Below are positions 17,818 to 26,738 of a DNA stretch of 64,000 nt, piece by piece. The stretch is from Desulfosporosinus orientis DSM 765. GTDB lineage: Bacteria > Bacillota > Desulfitobacteriia > Desulfitobacteriales > Desulfitobacteriaceae. How positions within the stretch are numbered: position 1 is the first letter of the stretch; each line of letters starts with the position of its first letter. The stretch covers positions 1,290,001 to 1,354,000 of the forward strand of contig NC_016584.1 in NCBI RefSeq assembly GCF_000235605.1. Direction: 5' to 3'. The position numbers and the translations under genes are program-made. Under the pieces are notes generated by a model. That model was not told the DNA's origin. It saw nothing but the letters and a program-made list of their open reading frames with translations, and searched no databases.

Positions 17818-19397
17818 TGATAAGGCAAGATAGGGTCGTTGCCCTTATTTCTGATTATTTGAAAGAAAGGGTGGTCATTTCCAAGGCCCATGTAAATGAA
17901 CTTCATCTGGAAATTAATAAAGGAGATATTCTTATCCTCGCTGAACGATTTGAGGAATGGGATTTTCCTTTGATTCAAATCACAGCGACGGATGAGAGGG
18001 GTATTCATGGATATTTTCGTTTGTTTTACACCTTCGCTAATGACCACGAAAACTATTTAATCATCGTCACTTTCCCTGTAACTGAGGCTGAACCGTCATT
18101 TCCTTCGATAACCAATCGAGTCCCGGCAGCCCATTGGTATGAACGAGAAATCAAAGACCTTTTTGGCTTAGATCCTGTGGGACACCCGGACAAACGATGT
18201 TTGGCTGTACATGAGGACTGGCCGGAGGGTTTATTTCCGCTGCGCAAGGATTTTGATGCAAATTCAGTCGTTCCAAGAACCGGGGCTGAGTTTTCATGTG
18301 ATAAAGTAGAGGGTGAAGGGGTTATGCAAGTCCCTGTCGGACCCATTCATGCGGGAATCATTGAACCGGGACATTTTAGGTTTAGTGCAGTAGGTGATAC
18401 AGTAATAAATTTGGAAGCCCGATTGTTCTATACTCACAGAGGATTAGAGAAGCTTGTGGAAGGCAAGACCCCTTTGGAAACGTTACCAATCGTGGAACGA
18501 ATCTGCGGGGCATGTTCATTTTCGCATGCAACAGCCTATTGTCAGGCTTTAGAGAAGATCTCCGCTGCAGAAGTCTCTCCAAGAGTACAGTCTATTAGAA
18601 CAATAGCTTTAGAACTTGAACGTTTGTATAATCACGTCGGGGATGTAGGTAACATTTGTGCAGGCGTAGGGTTCGCCTTTGGAACCATGCATGGAGCTCG
18701 GCTGAAGGAAGATCTCATGAGACTCAACGAAGAAGTTTTTGGAAGTAGGTTTCTCAGGGGGATAAATATCCCGGGAGGAGTTCGACGGGATATTTCAGGC
18801 TTAGACAGTCAACGTATAGTAGTTGCCCTAGAAAAGTTAGAACAAGAATTTAGAGAATTGGTGGAGATTCTACTTAATACAAATTCGTATTTGGATAGGG
18901 TTGAAACCACCGGTGTTCTATTAAAGCAGACTGCCGTCGATTTCCACGCAGTCGGTCCTGCTGCGAGGGCTGCCGGTGTAAACCGGGATCTGCGGCGTGA
19001 TCATCCTTATGCTGCTTACGATCGAGTTTCGTTTAAGGTGCCCGTTTACGATCAAGGTGATGTTTTAGCCAGGATTAAAGTGCGCATTGATGAAACCTTC
19101 GAATCGCTTAATATTATTAGACAAGTATTAGCTTCAATGCCCATAGGAGCATTAACTAAACCTTTAGGAGAGATGACACCTTACCAATATGCTATAGGGA
19201 TGACAGAATCCGCACGAGGAGAAAATGTGCATTTTGTCATGATTGATGAGGATAAAAAGATTTACCGGTATATGGTACGTTCGGCATCCTATGTTAATTG
19301 GCCTGTTGTTCCCACGACTGTGCCTGGTAATATCATTCCTGATTTTCCTGTAATCAACAAGAGCTTTGAGCTGTGTTATTCGTGTTTGGACAGATAA
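17817..19397 (+). CDS. hyfG: group 4 [NiFe]-hydrogenase large subunit (NuoC-NuoD fusion, HyfG-like)
   Basis: 526 residues. The N-terminal 170 residues are NuoC-like (AAHWYEREIKDLFGLDPVGHPDKR); the rest is the catalytic large subunit. The two nickel-binding pairs are present: ERICGACSFSH near residue 230 and CYSC in the final seven residues (CYSCLDR). The chain ends immediately after that motif, so no C-terminal maturation peptide is cleaved, unlike HycE of E. coli; some group 4 enzymes of the CooH type also lack it. It reduces protons or oxidises H2 on the cytoplasmic face. Coupled to hyfF by a one-base overlap. Confidence 0.92.
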   Translation: MIRQDRVVALISDYLKERVVISKAHVNELHLEINKGDILILAERFEEWDFPLIQITATDERGIHGYFRLFYTFANDHENYLIIVTFPVTEAEPSFPSITNRVPAAHWYEREIKDLFGLDPVGHPDKRCLAVHEDWPEGLFPLRKDFDANSVVPRTGAEFSCDKVEGEGVMQVPVGPIHAGIIEPGHFRFSAVGDTVINLEARLFYTHRGLEKLVEGKTPLETLPIVERICGACSFSHATAYCQALEKISAAEVSPRVQSIRTIALELERLYNHVGDVGNICAGVGFAFGTMHGARLKEDLMRLNEEVFGSRFLRGINIPGGVRRDISGLDSQRIVVALEKLEQEFRELVEILLNTNSYLDRVETTGVLLKQTAVDFHAVGPAARAAGVNRDLRRDHPYAAYDRVSFKVPVYDQGDVLARIKVRIDETFESLNIIRQVLASMPIGALTKPLGEMTPYQYAIGMTESARGENVHFVMIDEDKKIYRYMVRSASYVNWPVVPTTVPGNIIPDFPVINKSFELCYSCLDR

Positions 19398-19430
19398 ACA
19401 ATTTCTATATGGTGTACAAGGAGGTTTATG

Positions 19431-20138
19431 ATGCTCGAACTTTTTCGTAAGAGTTTAAAAACAGGCATTGTAACGACAGAATATCCCGAGCATAAGGAGG
19501 TTCCGGGGTTAAGTTTTCAAGGATTACCCGAGTGGCTGGAGCAAAATTGCCTCCAATGCGGCAAATGTGAGGCAGTATGTCCTACTAAAGCCATATCATT
19601 GCAAAGTGGACAATTATATTGGCGGGTAGATCCTAAAAAATGTATTTTTTGCGGATACTGTGTGGAGGTTTGTCAGGGGGCGATCGTCCAAGGGAATCAA
19701 TATGAATTAGCGGAAAGTGCTAGACAAGTTCCGCCTACTCCCGCTTTTAAACATTCTGTACACATACGACACCTCGATTCCGGGTCGTGTAATGCTTGTG
19801 ACTGGGAAATGACCACGCTTACCGGTCCTATTTATGATATACAACGGTTAGGATTTGATTTTGTAGCGTCACCTCGTCATGCTGATGTGCTGATGGTTAG
19901 CGGGCCGGTAACCAGAAACTTAGAAATAGCAGTAAGGAGGACCTTCGCGGCAACCCCTGAACCGAAACTTGTGTTAGCAGTCGGTGCTTGTGCCTGCAGC
20001 GGCGGAATTTGCGGTAAAAGCTATGCAAGTACAGGGGGAGTGGACAATATAATTCCAGTGGATGTCTATGTCCCAGGCTGTCCGCCACGACCGCAGGCCT
20101 TAATTCAAGGATTGCTTAAAGCAGTAGGAAGAGCTTGA
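19431..20138 (+). CDS. fused ferredoxin-small subunit of group 4 hydrogenase (HyfH-HyfI)
   Basis: 235 residues from the second of two adjacent ATGs (19431), which has AAGGAGG at 6 bases; the first would leave only 3. Residues about 35-85 carry two [4Fe-4S] motifs (CLQCGKCEAVCP and CIFCGYCVEVCQ) as in HyfH/NuoI; the remainder is a NuoB-like small subunit with SCNACDWE, GACACSGGIC and PGCPPRP for the proximal cluster. In most Hyf/Hyc operons these are two separate proteins. The fusion hard-wires the electron path from ferredoxin to the NiFe site. Last gene before a terminator. Confidence 0.9.
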   Translation: MLELFRKSLKTGIVTTEYPEHKEVPGLSFQGLPEWLEQNCLQCGKCEAVCPTKAISLQSGQLYWRVDPKKCIFCGYCVEVCQGAIVQGNQYELAESARQVPPTPAFKHSVHIRHLDSGSCNACDWEMTTLTGPIYDIQRLGFDFVASPRHADVLMVSGPVTRNLEIAVRRTFAATPEPKLVLAVGACACSGGICGKSYASTGGVDNIIPVDVYVPGCPPRPQALIQGLLKAVGRA

Positions 20139-20144
20139 AATACT

Positions 20145-20181
20145 AAGCCCCTCTCAGATCTTGTCTGGAAGGGGCTTTTTG
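20145..20181 (+). terminator. terminator of hydrogenase operon
   Basis: AAGCCCC (20145-20151) pairs with GGGGCTT (20171-20177), with partly paired inner stem, followed by T residues. Confidence 0.8.
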
Positions 20182-20190
20182 TTCTGCCTG

Positions 20191-22059
20191 TTAAAATTTT
20201 ATATTCAATTCTTTAATCTTACGATAGAGCGTATTTCGTCCAATCCCTAATATTTTTGCGGCGGGGGCGATTTTTCCTCTGGTTTGGGTTAAGGCATAGA
20301 GAATGGTCTGTTTAGTTTGTTGATCAAGCAAGGGTTCGGATGTGGGTTCAGCTTTTGAAACGGTCTGCTTAAATTCATCCGGTAAGTTTTCCACTGTCAG
20401 AATCGAACCATCTGCTAAAGCCACCATGCTTTCAATACAGTTTTCAAGTTCCCGAACATTGCCGGGCCACGTGTAAGCCAATAAATAGGAGTAAACCTCT
20501 TCATCAATCCCCAAGAGCGGTACCCCAAATGATTCGCAGGTTTTGCTAATAAAATGGGGAACTAAGTCTCTGATGTCTTCTGAACGTTCACGTAATGGAG
20601 GCAATTCCAAGGTAACCACCTTCAAACGATAGTAAAGATCTAAGCGGAATTGTTGTGTCTCGACGAGGGTATTAAGGTTTTTGTGCGTTGCGGCAATAAC
20701 CCGTACATTAATTTTTTTGGTTTTTGTATCACCAATTCTGGATACTTCCTTTTCTTGAAGTACTCTGAGGAGGGCTGCTTGAACGTTTAAAGGCATATCC
20801 CCAATTTCATCAAGGAAAATAGTCCCTTGATCAGCTAATTCGAATTTGCCGGGTTTCCCGCCTCGACGTGCTCCGGTAAAGGCACCCTCAACATAGCCGA
20901 AGAGCTCACTTTCAATTAAGGCAGGAGATAATGATGCACAGTTCAAAGCAACAAAAGGGCCCTCCCGCCGGGGACTAAGCTGATGGATGGATTTAGCGAT
21001 AATCTCTTTACCTGTGCCGCTTTCGCCATAAATGAGAACAGAGGAATTGTTGGCAGCTACCTTTGAAACTTTCCCTAAAATCCGTTGTGAAGGCTGGCTA
21101 TTTCCCACCCATAAGGTCTGTACCGGAGGGCGGTTATTGTATTGCAGAGTCCCCACAGCTCCTAGTGGTTTGCCGGCATTGTCAACGACACGCTCTAAGT
21201 GAGAGGAAATTTCCTTTCCGGCGGAATCTTTTAAACGCAGATTAAGAGAATGCTTGCTCAACATCCAGCCTTTGGGTGAGTTGAAAATTTCCCCTGCAAG
21301 CCGGCCGATGATGTCTTCTTGTCTGCGCCCTAGCAGCGCGGCACCGAAGGAGTTGATGTTCGTGATGATACCGTTATGATCAATAGTAAGAAATCCTTGC
21401 TTCAAAAGGGAAGAGGCTAGCTTGGCGCCTTCTCGGTAGAATTTAAGCTGATTTTCCAGCTCAAAAAGCTGCAGGTTCTTCTGGATCATGCTGGCACCCA
21501 TCATGGCGATATTTAAGATTTTCTCCCGGTCGCGGCCGGCTTCCCCACTGATATCCAAGACCCCAATAGGGTTGCCCTGGGTATTTTGAATCGGGGCGGC
21601 CCAGCAGGCTAAAAAGTGATTATCACGCACAAAGTGTTCCCAGCCGGAGACTGAGATAGGGGCATTATCACGGAGTGCTGTGCCGATGGCATTGGTCCCG
21701 CGAGTTTCTTCACGCCAGCTGGCACCTGGGCTTAGATTCACCTTCTGTGCCTTACTCATAAAAGGCGCATCACCAATGGCTTCAATAATGTATCCGTCAG
21801 TGTCCCCCAACAGTATCGTGTAATTTTTGCTTCCGAGCAGATCAAAAATGTACGGCAGCACGGGTTCGCCCGCTCGGATTAGGGCATCTTGAGCTTCGCG
21901 GCGTTCTGTAAGCCGCGGCATAGAGAGAATATCCTGATTGGAAATAAGAGTATGGTCTACATGATACTCTAAGCTTCTCTGCCAGGAACGATAGATGGAA
22001 GGAGTGACGTCAGTTTCTACGCTTTCCCCATTAATAAAACGTTTCCAATGGTTGTCCAT
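20191..22059 (-). CDS. AcoR-like sigma-54-dependent activator, copy 1
   Basis: 622 residues from ATG 22059 (an earlier ATG at 22074 directly abuts its only AGAGG). Order: N-terminal SIYRSWQRS region, GAF-type sensor (about 60-200), PAS-like domain (about 220-290, containing [20 protein letters not shown]), AAA+ domain with Walker A GESGTGKE, the sigma-54 contact loop GAFTGA and Walker [10 protein letters not shown], and a Fis-type helix-turn-helix at the end ([16 protein letters not shown]). AcoR-type activators respond to small carbonyl or alcohol compounds. Its neighbours are a molybdopterin-binding protein and the sigma-54-controlled mop operon, its likely target. A 17-base palindrome (22161-22177) lies about 100 bases upstream, perhaps for autoregulation. 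Confidence 0.92.
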   Translation of the reverse strand: MDNHWKRFINGESVETDVTPSIYRSWQRSLEYHVDHTLISNQDILSMPRLTERREAQDALIRAGEPVLPYIFDLLGSKNYTILLGDTDGYIIEAIGDAPFMSKAQKVNLSPGASWREETRGTNAIGTALRDNAPISVSGWEHFVRDNHFLACWAAPIQNTQGNPIGVLDISGEAGRDREKILNIAMMGASMIQKNLQLFELENQLKFYREGAKLASSLLKQGFLTIDHNGIITNINSFGAALLGRRQEDIIGRLAGEIFNSPKGWMLSKHSLNLRLKDSAGKEISSHLERVVDNAGKPLGAVGTLQYNNRPPVQTLWVGNSQPSQRILGKVSKVAANNSSVLIYGESGTGKEIIAKSIHQLSPRREGPFVALNCASLSPALIESELFGYVEGAFTGARRGGKPGKFELADQGTIFLDEIGDMPLNVQAALLRVLQEKEVSRIGDTKTKKINVRVIAATHKNLNTLVETQQFRLDLYYRLKVVTLELPPLRERSEDIRDLVPHFISKTCESFGVPLLGIDEEVYSYLLAYTWPGNVRELENCIESMVALADGSILTVENLPDEFKQTVSKAEPTSEPLLDQQTKQTILYALTQTRGKIAPAAKILGIGRNTLYRKIKELNIKF

Positions 22060-22160
22060 AGAGCGCTTCCCCATCCTCTCTGGTCATGGAATATTTCTTC
22101 TTGTAATTGTCAGAATATCATATCTATTTCACTGAGACAACCATCATACTACAGGAAAAG

Positions 22161-22177
22161 TGTTCTAATTTGGAACG
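22161..22177. promoter_or_regulatory. putative binding site of AcoR-like activators
   Basis: TGTTCTAATTTGGAACG shares the TGTTC-N7-GAACR layout with the palindrome at 39443-39459 in front of the second paralogous activator. Confidence 0.5.
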
Positions 22178-22305
22178 ATAATTTGATGCAATCGGTCAAA
22201 TATGGAGCATTAGGGTGCTGGGTTGAATTAAGTTGTATCCTTAATTAGTCTTTTTACAAAAGTTCTTACACAAAAATACATAGTAAAAAATAAGTCTAAA
22301 AAATT

Positions 22306-22340
22306 AACCACAGGTAAATCTTCAGTATTCACCTGTGGTT
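22306..22340. terminator. hairpin terminator of molybdopterin-binding gene
   Basis: AACCACAGGT (22306-22315) pairs with ACCTGTGGTT (22331-22340). T-runs follow in both directions, so it can act for the minus-strand gene upstream and block reading the other way. Confidence 0.75.
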
Positions 22341-22412
22341 TTTTAGTTTTTTTAAGTTAACCTGTTCTTAGAACGAAGATGATTGTCTTAAAAATCCTGT
22401 CATTTAATATAC

Positions 22413-23435
22413 TTACTTACCAAAGGAACAGTGTGGGTAGATGCAGACCGGACAGTTAAGGCAAAGCCCTCCGCTGCCTAGTTTAACGATATCCATGCGG
22501 GTTAGACGTTCTCCGGTCATTAAGCGGGGGGCAATTAAATCAAAGGCAGTCGTCTTAGAATACATCACGCACCCAGGTAATCCCATGATGGGTACATCTC
22601 CGATGTAAGCAAGCAAGAACATAGCTCCCGGCAACACAGGGGCACCATAGGTGATAAGATCTGCACCCATTTCTTTGATGGCTGTAGGGGTAACGTCGTC
22701 CGGATCAACAGACATGCCTCCGCTCACTAAGATCATTTCTGCGCCCTGATTTAACTGTTCTCTTATGGAACGTTGGATAAAGTCAACATCATCATTGGCC
22801 AAAGCATGAGCAATAACCTCAGATCCCCAGTTTTCAACTTTAGCACGCAGGACAGGGCCAAATTTATCTTGGATTCGCCCATGGAAGACTTCGCTGCCTG
22901 TGGTTACGATACCCACTTTCGTATGCTTAAGAGGTCGTACTTCCAGAAGAGGATCGGTAAATGTTCGGGCAATACGTTCAGCTTCAATGATCACGGATTC
23001 GTCAATCATTAGAGGTACTACTCTGGTACCCGCTACAATATCACCTTTTTTAACCGGATAGTGATTGTGAAGCGTTGAAAGAATGACGTTTTCTAACGTA
23101 TTTAATGCCAAAATACCATCGACGGATGTATAAAGGAGTCCGTCATGGTCGGCAGTAAAGCTGACTTTCCCTTCTTTAGGTTCATCAAGGAGTAACCCGG
23201 AACCGGCTGCAGCTCGAGCAAGGCGCTGTGCAGCTTCATTTTCGTGGATGAGGCCGGGGGTTTGATCCCAAACAAAAATATGCTCTTTACCCATACTAAG
23301 CAGAACTGGAATATCCTCTTCCTTAATGACGTGTCCTTTTCGAAATCGCGGGCCTTTAACGACTCCAGGGATAATCTGAGTCATATCGTGAATGAGAATA
23401 GTACCAACCGAATCTTGTACTTTTATTTTTTCCAT
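22413..23435 (-). CDS. molybdopterin-binding (MogA/MoeA-like) domain protein
   Basis: 340 residues from ATG 23435, which has GGAGG 8 bases upstream; a much longer open frame upstream is judged non-coding. The C-terminal half is a MoaB/MogA-type molybdopterin-binding domain: VGIVTTGSEVFHGRIQDKF, MILVSGGMSVDPDDVTP and MGLPGCVMYSKTTAFD. The last 16 residues form a cysteine-rich tail (CLNCPVCIYPHC) absent from MogA. The full MoeA domain set is not seen, so it is not a standard molybdenum insertase. It is encoded divergently from the mop gene, whose cofactor it may bind, store or deliver. Exact role unknown. Confidence 0.75.
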   Translation of the reverse strand: MEKIKVQDSVGTILIHDMTQIIPGVVKGPRFRKGHVIKEEDIPVLLSMGKEHIFVWDQTPGLIHENEAAQRLARAAAGSGLLLDEPKEGKVSFTADHDGLLYTSVDGILALNTLENVILSTLHNHYPVKKGDIVAGTRVVPLMIDESVIIEAERIARTFTDPLLEVRPLKHTKVGIVTTGSEVFHGRIQDKFGPVLRAKVENWGSEVIAHALANDDVDFIQRSIREQLNQGAEMILVSGGMSVDPDDVTPTAIKEMGADLITYGAPVLPGAMFLLAYIGDVPIMGLPGCVMYSKTTAFDLIAPRLMTGERLTRMDIVKLGSGGLCLNCPVCIYPHCSFGK

Positions 23436-23912
23436 GAGGATATCCTCCATTAATATTACATATTGTAAGGTGTGTTCGATTAACCTGCCTGGAGTGGGAT
23501 AGAAATCTGTCATTGTTGAAGGGCATACTGAGGGGAAATCAATCTGCCCACTTGCATGGTACAGCATTCTATTCATGTGGTCAAGAGGAAGAGTATTGAA
23601 GTGGGAAAAGGAGGAAAAAGTAAAAGTTATAATTGTCTGAATCATTGGCATGCTTATTGCAACTAACAATAAAACAAGCCAAGTAAAGCAAACAAAATCA
23701 AACTAATGCAAACCAAACTTATGTAAGCCAATATTAGCTCGCCCAAAAAAGAGTGGGAGGAAGGATTTGTCAGTTGATAAATTAACAGGGGAAAGTTTGC
23801 TTTACTTATTGTGTACTTTCCAAAAACTAACTAATCAAAATGTATTCCTAACTCAAACTAGTAGAACGAAGGTATGATTGTCGAGGATTAATTAAGAAAA
23901 GGAGAGAAAAAG
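23436..23912. other. divergent control region between molybdopterin-binding gene and mop
   Basis: 477 bases. It holds the sigma-54 promoter of mop (23645-23662) and an untranslated leader of about 240 bases that is A+C rich, with no recognised riboswitch. I found no full copy of the TGTTC-N7-GAACA site here. Confidence 0.6.
23645..23662 (+). promoter_or_regulatory. sigma-54 (-24/-12) promoter of mop operon
   Basis: TTGGCATGCTTATTGCAA has GG at 23647-23648 and GC at 23659-23660, exactly 10 bases apart, a near-perfect consensus. Transcription would start near 23672. Confidence 0.85.
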
Positions 23913-26639
23913 ATGATCAAAAAACATGTCATTATCAACGGTAACCCTCAAACACTAATTGTTGATGGCGAAGTGACCCTAGCCAACGTCTTGCGGGGAC
24001 AACTGCACATGACCGGAACGAAAATCGGATGCGGCAAAGCTCAATGCGGTGCTTGTTCTGTTATTATCAATGGGAAAGTTATTCGTTCCTGTGTTACAAA
24101 AATGAAAAGAATCCCAGACGAAGCCGTTATTACTACAATCGAAGGTGTGGGTACCAAGGAACAATTACATCCCCTGCAGCTTGCTTGGATGATTCATGGC
24201 GCTGCGCAATGTGGTTTCTGTAGTCCGGGATTCATTGTTTCAGCAAAACAACTTTTAGAGGAAAACAATAATCCTTCGAGAGATGAGGTTCGGGATTGGT
24301 TCCAAAAGCACAGAAATGCCTGCCGTTGTACAGGCTACAAGCCCTTGGTTGACGCGGTTATGACTGCAGCTAAGTTGATTCGCGGCGAGATAAAGACCGA
24401 AGATCTATGGGAAAAGCTGCCGTCCAATGGCTCAATCTGGGGCAGCAATTACATTCGTCCCTCCGCTTTGGCCAAGGTTACCGGTACATGTGACTATGGC
24501 GCTGATTTAGGGGTTAAAATGCCTTGCGGAACTCTGCAGTTGAAACTGGTTCAGGCTAAGGTTTCACATGCCAATATTATATCTATCGATACCTCTGAAG
24601 CTGAAAAAATGCCTGGTGTATATAAAGTTATCACTCATAAAGATGTTAAAGGCAAAAACCGGATTACCGGCTTAATCACCTTCCCGAATAACAAAGGGGA
24701 TGGTTGGGACAGGCCGATCCTCTGCGACGAAAAAGTGTTCCAATTTGGTGACGCGATCGCCATTGTAGCTGCCGATACCGCTGAGCATGCTCAAGCTGCA
24801 GTTGACAAAGTTAAGGTAGAGTTGGAAATTCTCCCTGCCTATATGAGCGCCCCTGCAGCCATGGCAGACGATGCTATCGAGATTCATCCCGGAACGCCTA
24901 ACGTTTATTGGGAAACCAAGGTGATTAAAGGCGAGGAAACAGCTCCTCTGATGGAAAAAGCAGATGTCGTCGTTCAAGACGATTTCTATGTAGGACGCCA
25001 GCCCCACCTGCCGATCGAGCCTGACGTTGGTTTTGCCTATATTGATGATGAGGACCGCGTAGTGGTTCATTCCAAGAGTATCGGCATTCATCTCCATCAT
25101 GGTATGATTGCCCCGGGGCTCGGACTGGAGCCAGACAAATTGGTTATTGTACAAAATCCCTCTGGCGGAACCTTTGGTTATAAGTTCAGCCCAACCATAG
25201 AAGCCTTACTAGGGGTAGCTGCGTTGGCTACAGGTAAACCTGTATTCCTGGAGTTTGACTACTATCAACAAATTACTTACACAGGGAAACGTTCGCCGTT
25301 CTTTATCAATCTTAAATACGGGGCTACTAAAGAAGGTAAACTGGTTGCCATGGAAGCCGATTGGAGCTGCGATCATGGTCCGTATTCCGAGTTTGGCGAT
25401 CTGGTTACCCTGCGGGGCAGCCAATTCATTGGCGCCGGTTATATGATTCCCAATATTCGCAGCAATGGCCGCACTGTCTGCACAAATCATGCTTGGGGTT
25501 CGGCTTTCCGGGGTTACGGATCTCCGCAGAGCCTGTTCGCAACCGAGGTATTGATGGATGAACTGGCGGAAAAACTAGGGCTGGATCCCTTTGAGCTGCG
25601 TTACAAAAACATTTACAGACCTGGTGATACTACTCCTACCGGCTGCGAGCCTGACGTACACAGTATGGTGGAGATAATGGATAAACTTAAGCCTCTCTAT
25701 GATACAGCTAAGAAAAAGGCTGAAGCTGAATCCACTGCCGACAAGAAACGCGGCGTCGGCATCTCTCTCGGCGTCTACGGTGCCGGTCTGGATAACCCCG
25801 ACGGTTCAGAGGCTTGGGCTGATTATACGGAAACCGGTGTCACAATTTTCAACGGTTGGGAAGATCACGGTCAAGGTGCGGATATGGGGACACTGGCTAC
25901 TTCCCATGAGGCTTTGCTTCCCTTGGGAATTAAACCCGAACAAATAAAATTAGTCATGAATGACACCTCTAAAGTTCCCAACAGCGGACCTGCCGGTGGC
26001 AGTCGTTCGCAAGTAATGACCGGTAATGCCATTAAAATTGCTTGCGAAGAACTGTTAAAAGCAATTCAAAAACCCGATGGAACTTACCGAACCTATGCAG
26101 AACAGGTTGCAGCAGGGTTACCAACCCACTTTGTTGGCAAATATAACACTCCGGCCGGGTATAATGGCTGTGACCTCGAAACCGGACAAGGAGTCCCCTT
26201 TACCACTTATATGTATGCAGCGTTCCTCTCTGAAGTGGAAGTCGATGTCAAGACAGGTAAAACCAAGGTTCTTGGCATGAACGGAATATTTGATATTGGC
26301 ACGCTTGCTAATAAGCTGGTCGTTGACGGGCAAATGTTTGGCGGAATGGTACAAGGTATTGGCTTGGCCCTCAGCGAAGATTTCGAAGATCTTAAAAAGC
26401 ATATCGATCTGGTTAGCTGCGGCCTGCCCTTCATTAAAGACGTACCTGACAAACTTGTCGTCGATTATGTTATGACTCCAAGAGAACATGGTCCCTTCGG
26501 AGCCTCTGGTGCTGGTGAAGCACCCCTGACCTCTCCTCATGCTTCCATCATTAATGCAATTACAAACGCCTGCGGGGTAAGGATTACCAAGTTACCAGCC
26601 CTGCCTGAAAAAGTACTTGCCGGATTAAAGGCTCAGTAA
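23913..26639 (+). CDS. mop: molybdenum aldehyde oxidoreductase (Mop type)
   Basis: 908 residues, against 907 for the Desulfovibrio gigas enzyme, to which it is collinear as I remember that sequence. The N-terminal plant-type [2Fe-2S] domain has CGKAQCGACSV, the next helical domain has CGFCSPG and CRCTGYKPLVDAV for the second [2Fe-2S] centre, and the remaining 720 residues bind molybdopterin cytosine dinucleotide. The catalytic glutamate is in GASGAGEAPLTSPH near residue 870. It oxidises aldehydes to carboxylic acids in the cytoplasm. Start ATG with AAAGGAGAG upstream. First gene of a long operon from a sigma-54 promoter; a stem-loop follows the stop codon. Confidence 0.95.
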   Translation: MIKKHVIINGNPQTLIVDGEVTLANVLRGQLHMTGTKIGCGKAQCGACSVIINGKVIRSCVTKMKRIPDEAVITTIEGVGTKEQLHPLQLAWMIHGAAQCGFCSPGFIVSAKQLLEENNNPSRDEVRDWFQKHRNACRCTGYKPLVDAVMTAAKLIRGEIKTEDLWEKLPSNGSIWGSNYIRPSALAKVTGTCDYGADLGVKMPCGTLQLKLVQAKVSHANIISIDTSEAEKMPGVYKVITHKDVKGKNRITGLITFPNNKGDGWDRPILCDEKVFQFGDAIAIVAADTAEHAQAAVDKVKVELEILPAYMSAPAAMADDAIEIHPGTPNVYWETKVIKGEETAPLMEKADVVVQDDFYVGRQPHLPIEPDVGFAYIDDEDRVVVHSKSIGIHLHHGMIAPGLGLEPDKLVIVQNPSGGTFGYKFSPTIEALLGVAALATGKPVFLEFDYYQQITYTGKRSPFFINLKYGATKEGKLVAMEADWSCDHGPYSEFGDLVTLRGSQFIGAGYMIPNIRSNGRTVCTNHAWGSAFRGYGSPQSLFATEVLMDELAEKLGLDPFELRYKNIYRPGDTTPTGCEPDVHSMVEIMDKLKPLYDTAKKKAEAESTADKKRGVGISLGVYGAGLDNPDGSEAWADYTETGVTIFNGWEDHGQGADMGTLATSHEALLPLGIKPEQIKLVMNDTSKVPNSGPAGGSRSQVMTGNAIKIACEELLKAIQKPDGTYRTYAEQVAAGLPTHFVGKYNTPAGYNGCDLETGQGVPFTTYMYAAFLSEVEVDVKTGKTKVLGMNGIFDIGTLANKLVVDGQMFGGMVQGIGLALSEDFEDLKKHIDLVSCGLPFIKDVPDKLVVDYVMTPREHGPFGASGAGEAPLTSPHASIINAITNACGVRITKLPALPEKVLAGLKAQ

Positions 26640-26650
26640 TAATTAGTTTT

Positions 26651-26698
26651 ACCACAGGGGACCAAAAATTGTTTATACAAGTTTAGGTTCCCTGTGGT
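26651..26698 (+). other. stem-loop between mop and downstream genes
   Basis: ACCACAGGGGACC (26651-26663) pairs with GGTTCCCTGTGGT (26686-26698) with one mismatch. No T-run follows, so it is more likely a 3'-end stabiliser or partial terminator lowering expression of the accessory genes. Confidence 0.55.
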
Positions 26699-26738
26699 TA
26701 CCCACACAGCAAATATTTATAAAGAAGTTGGTGCTGCT

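Larger units (their letters stand above)
22060..22412. other. intergenic region upstream of AcoR-like gene 1
   Basis: About 350 bases with no supported gene. Contains the activator-type palindrome 22161-22177 and the terminator hairpin 22306-22340. No sigma-54 promoter seen in it. Confidence 0.6.

Noticed and set aside
12664-20138. Interpretation of the hyf operon as respiratory complex I
   Set aside because: The large subunit carries both nickel-binding CxxC pairs and NuoEFG-type subunits are absent.
23436-23669. 78-codon N-terminal extension of the molybdopterin-binding protein
   Set aside because: No ribosome binding site, would cross the mop promoter region, whereas ATG 23435 has GGAGG at proper spacing.
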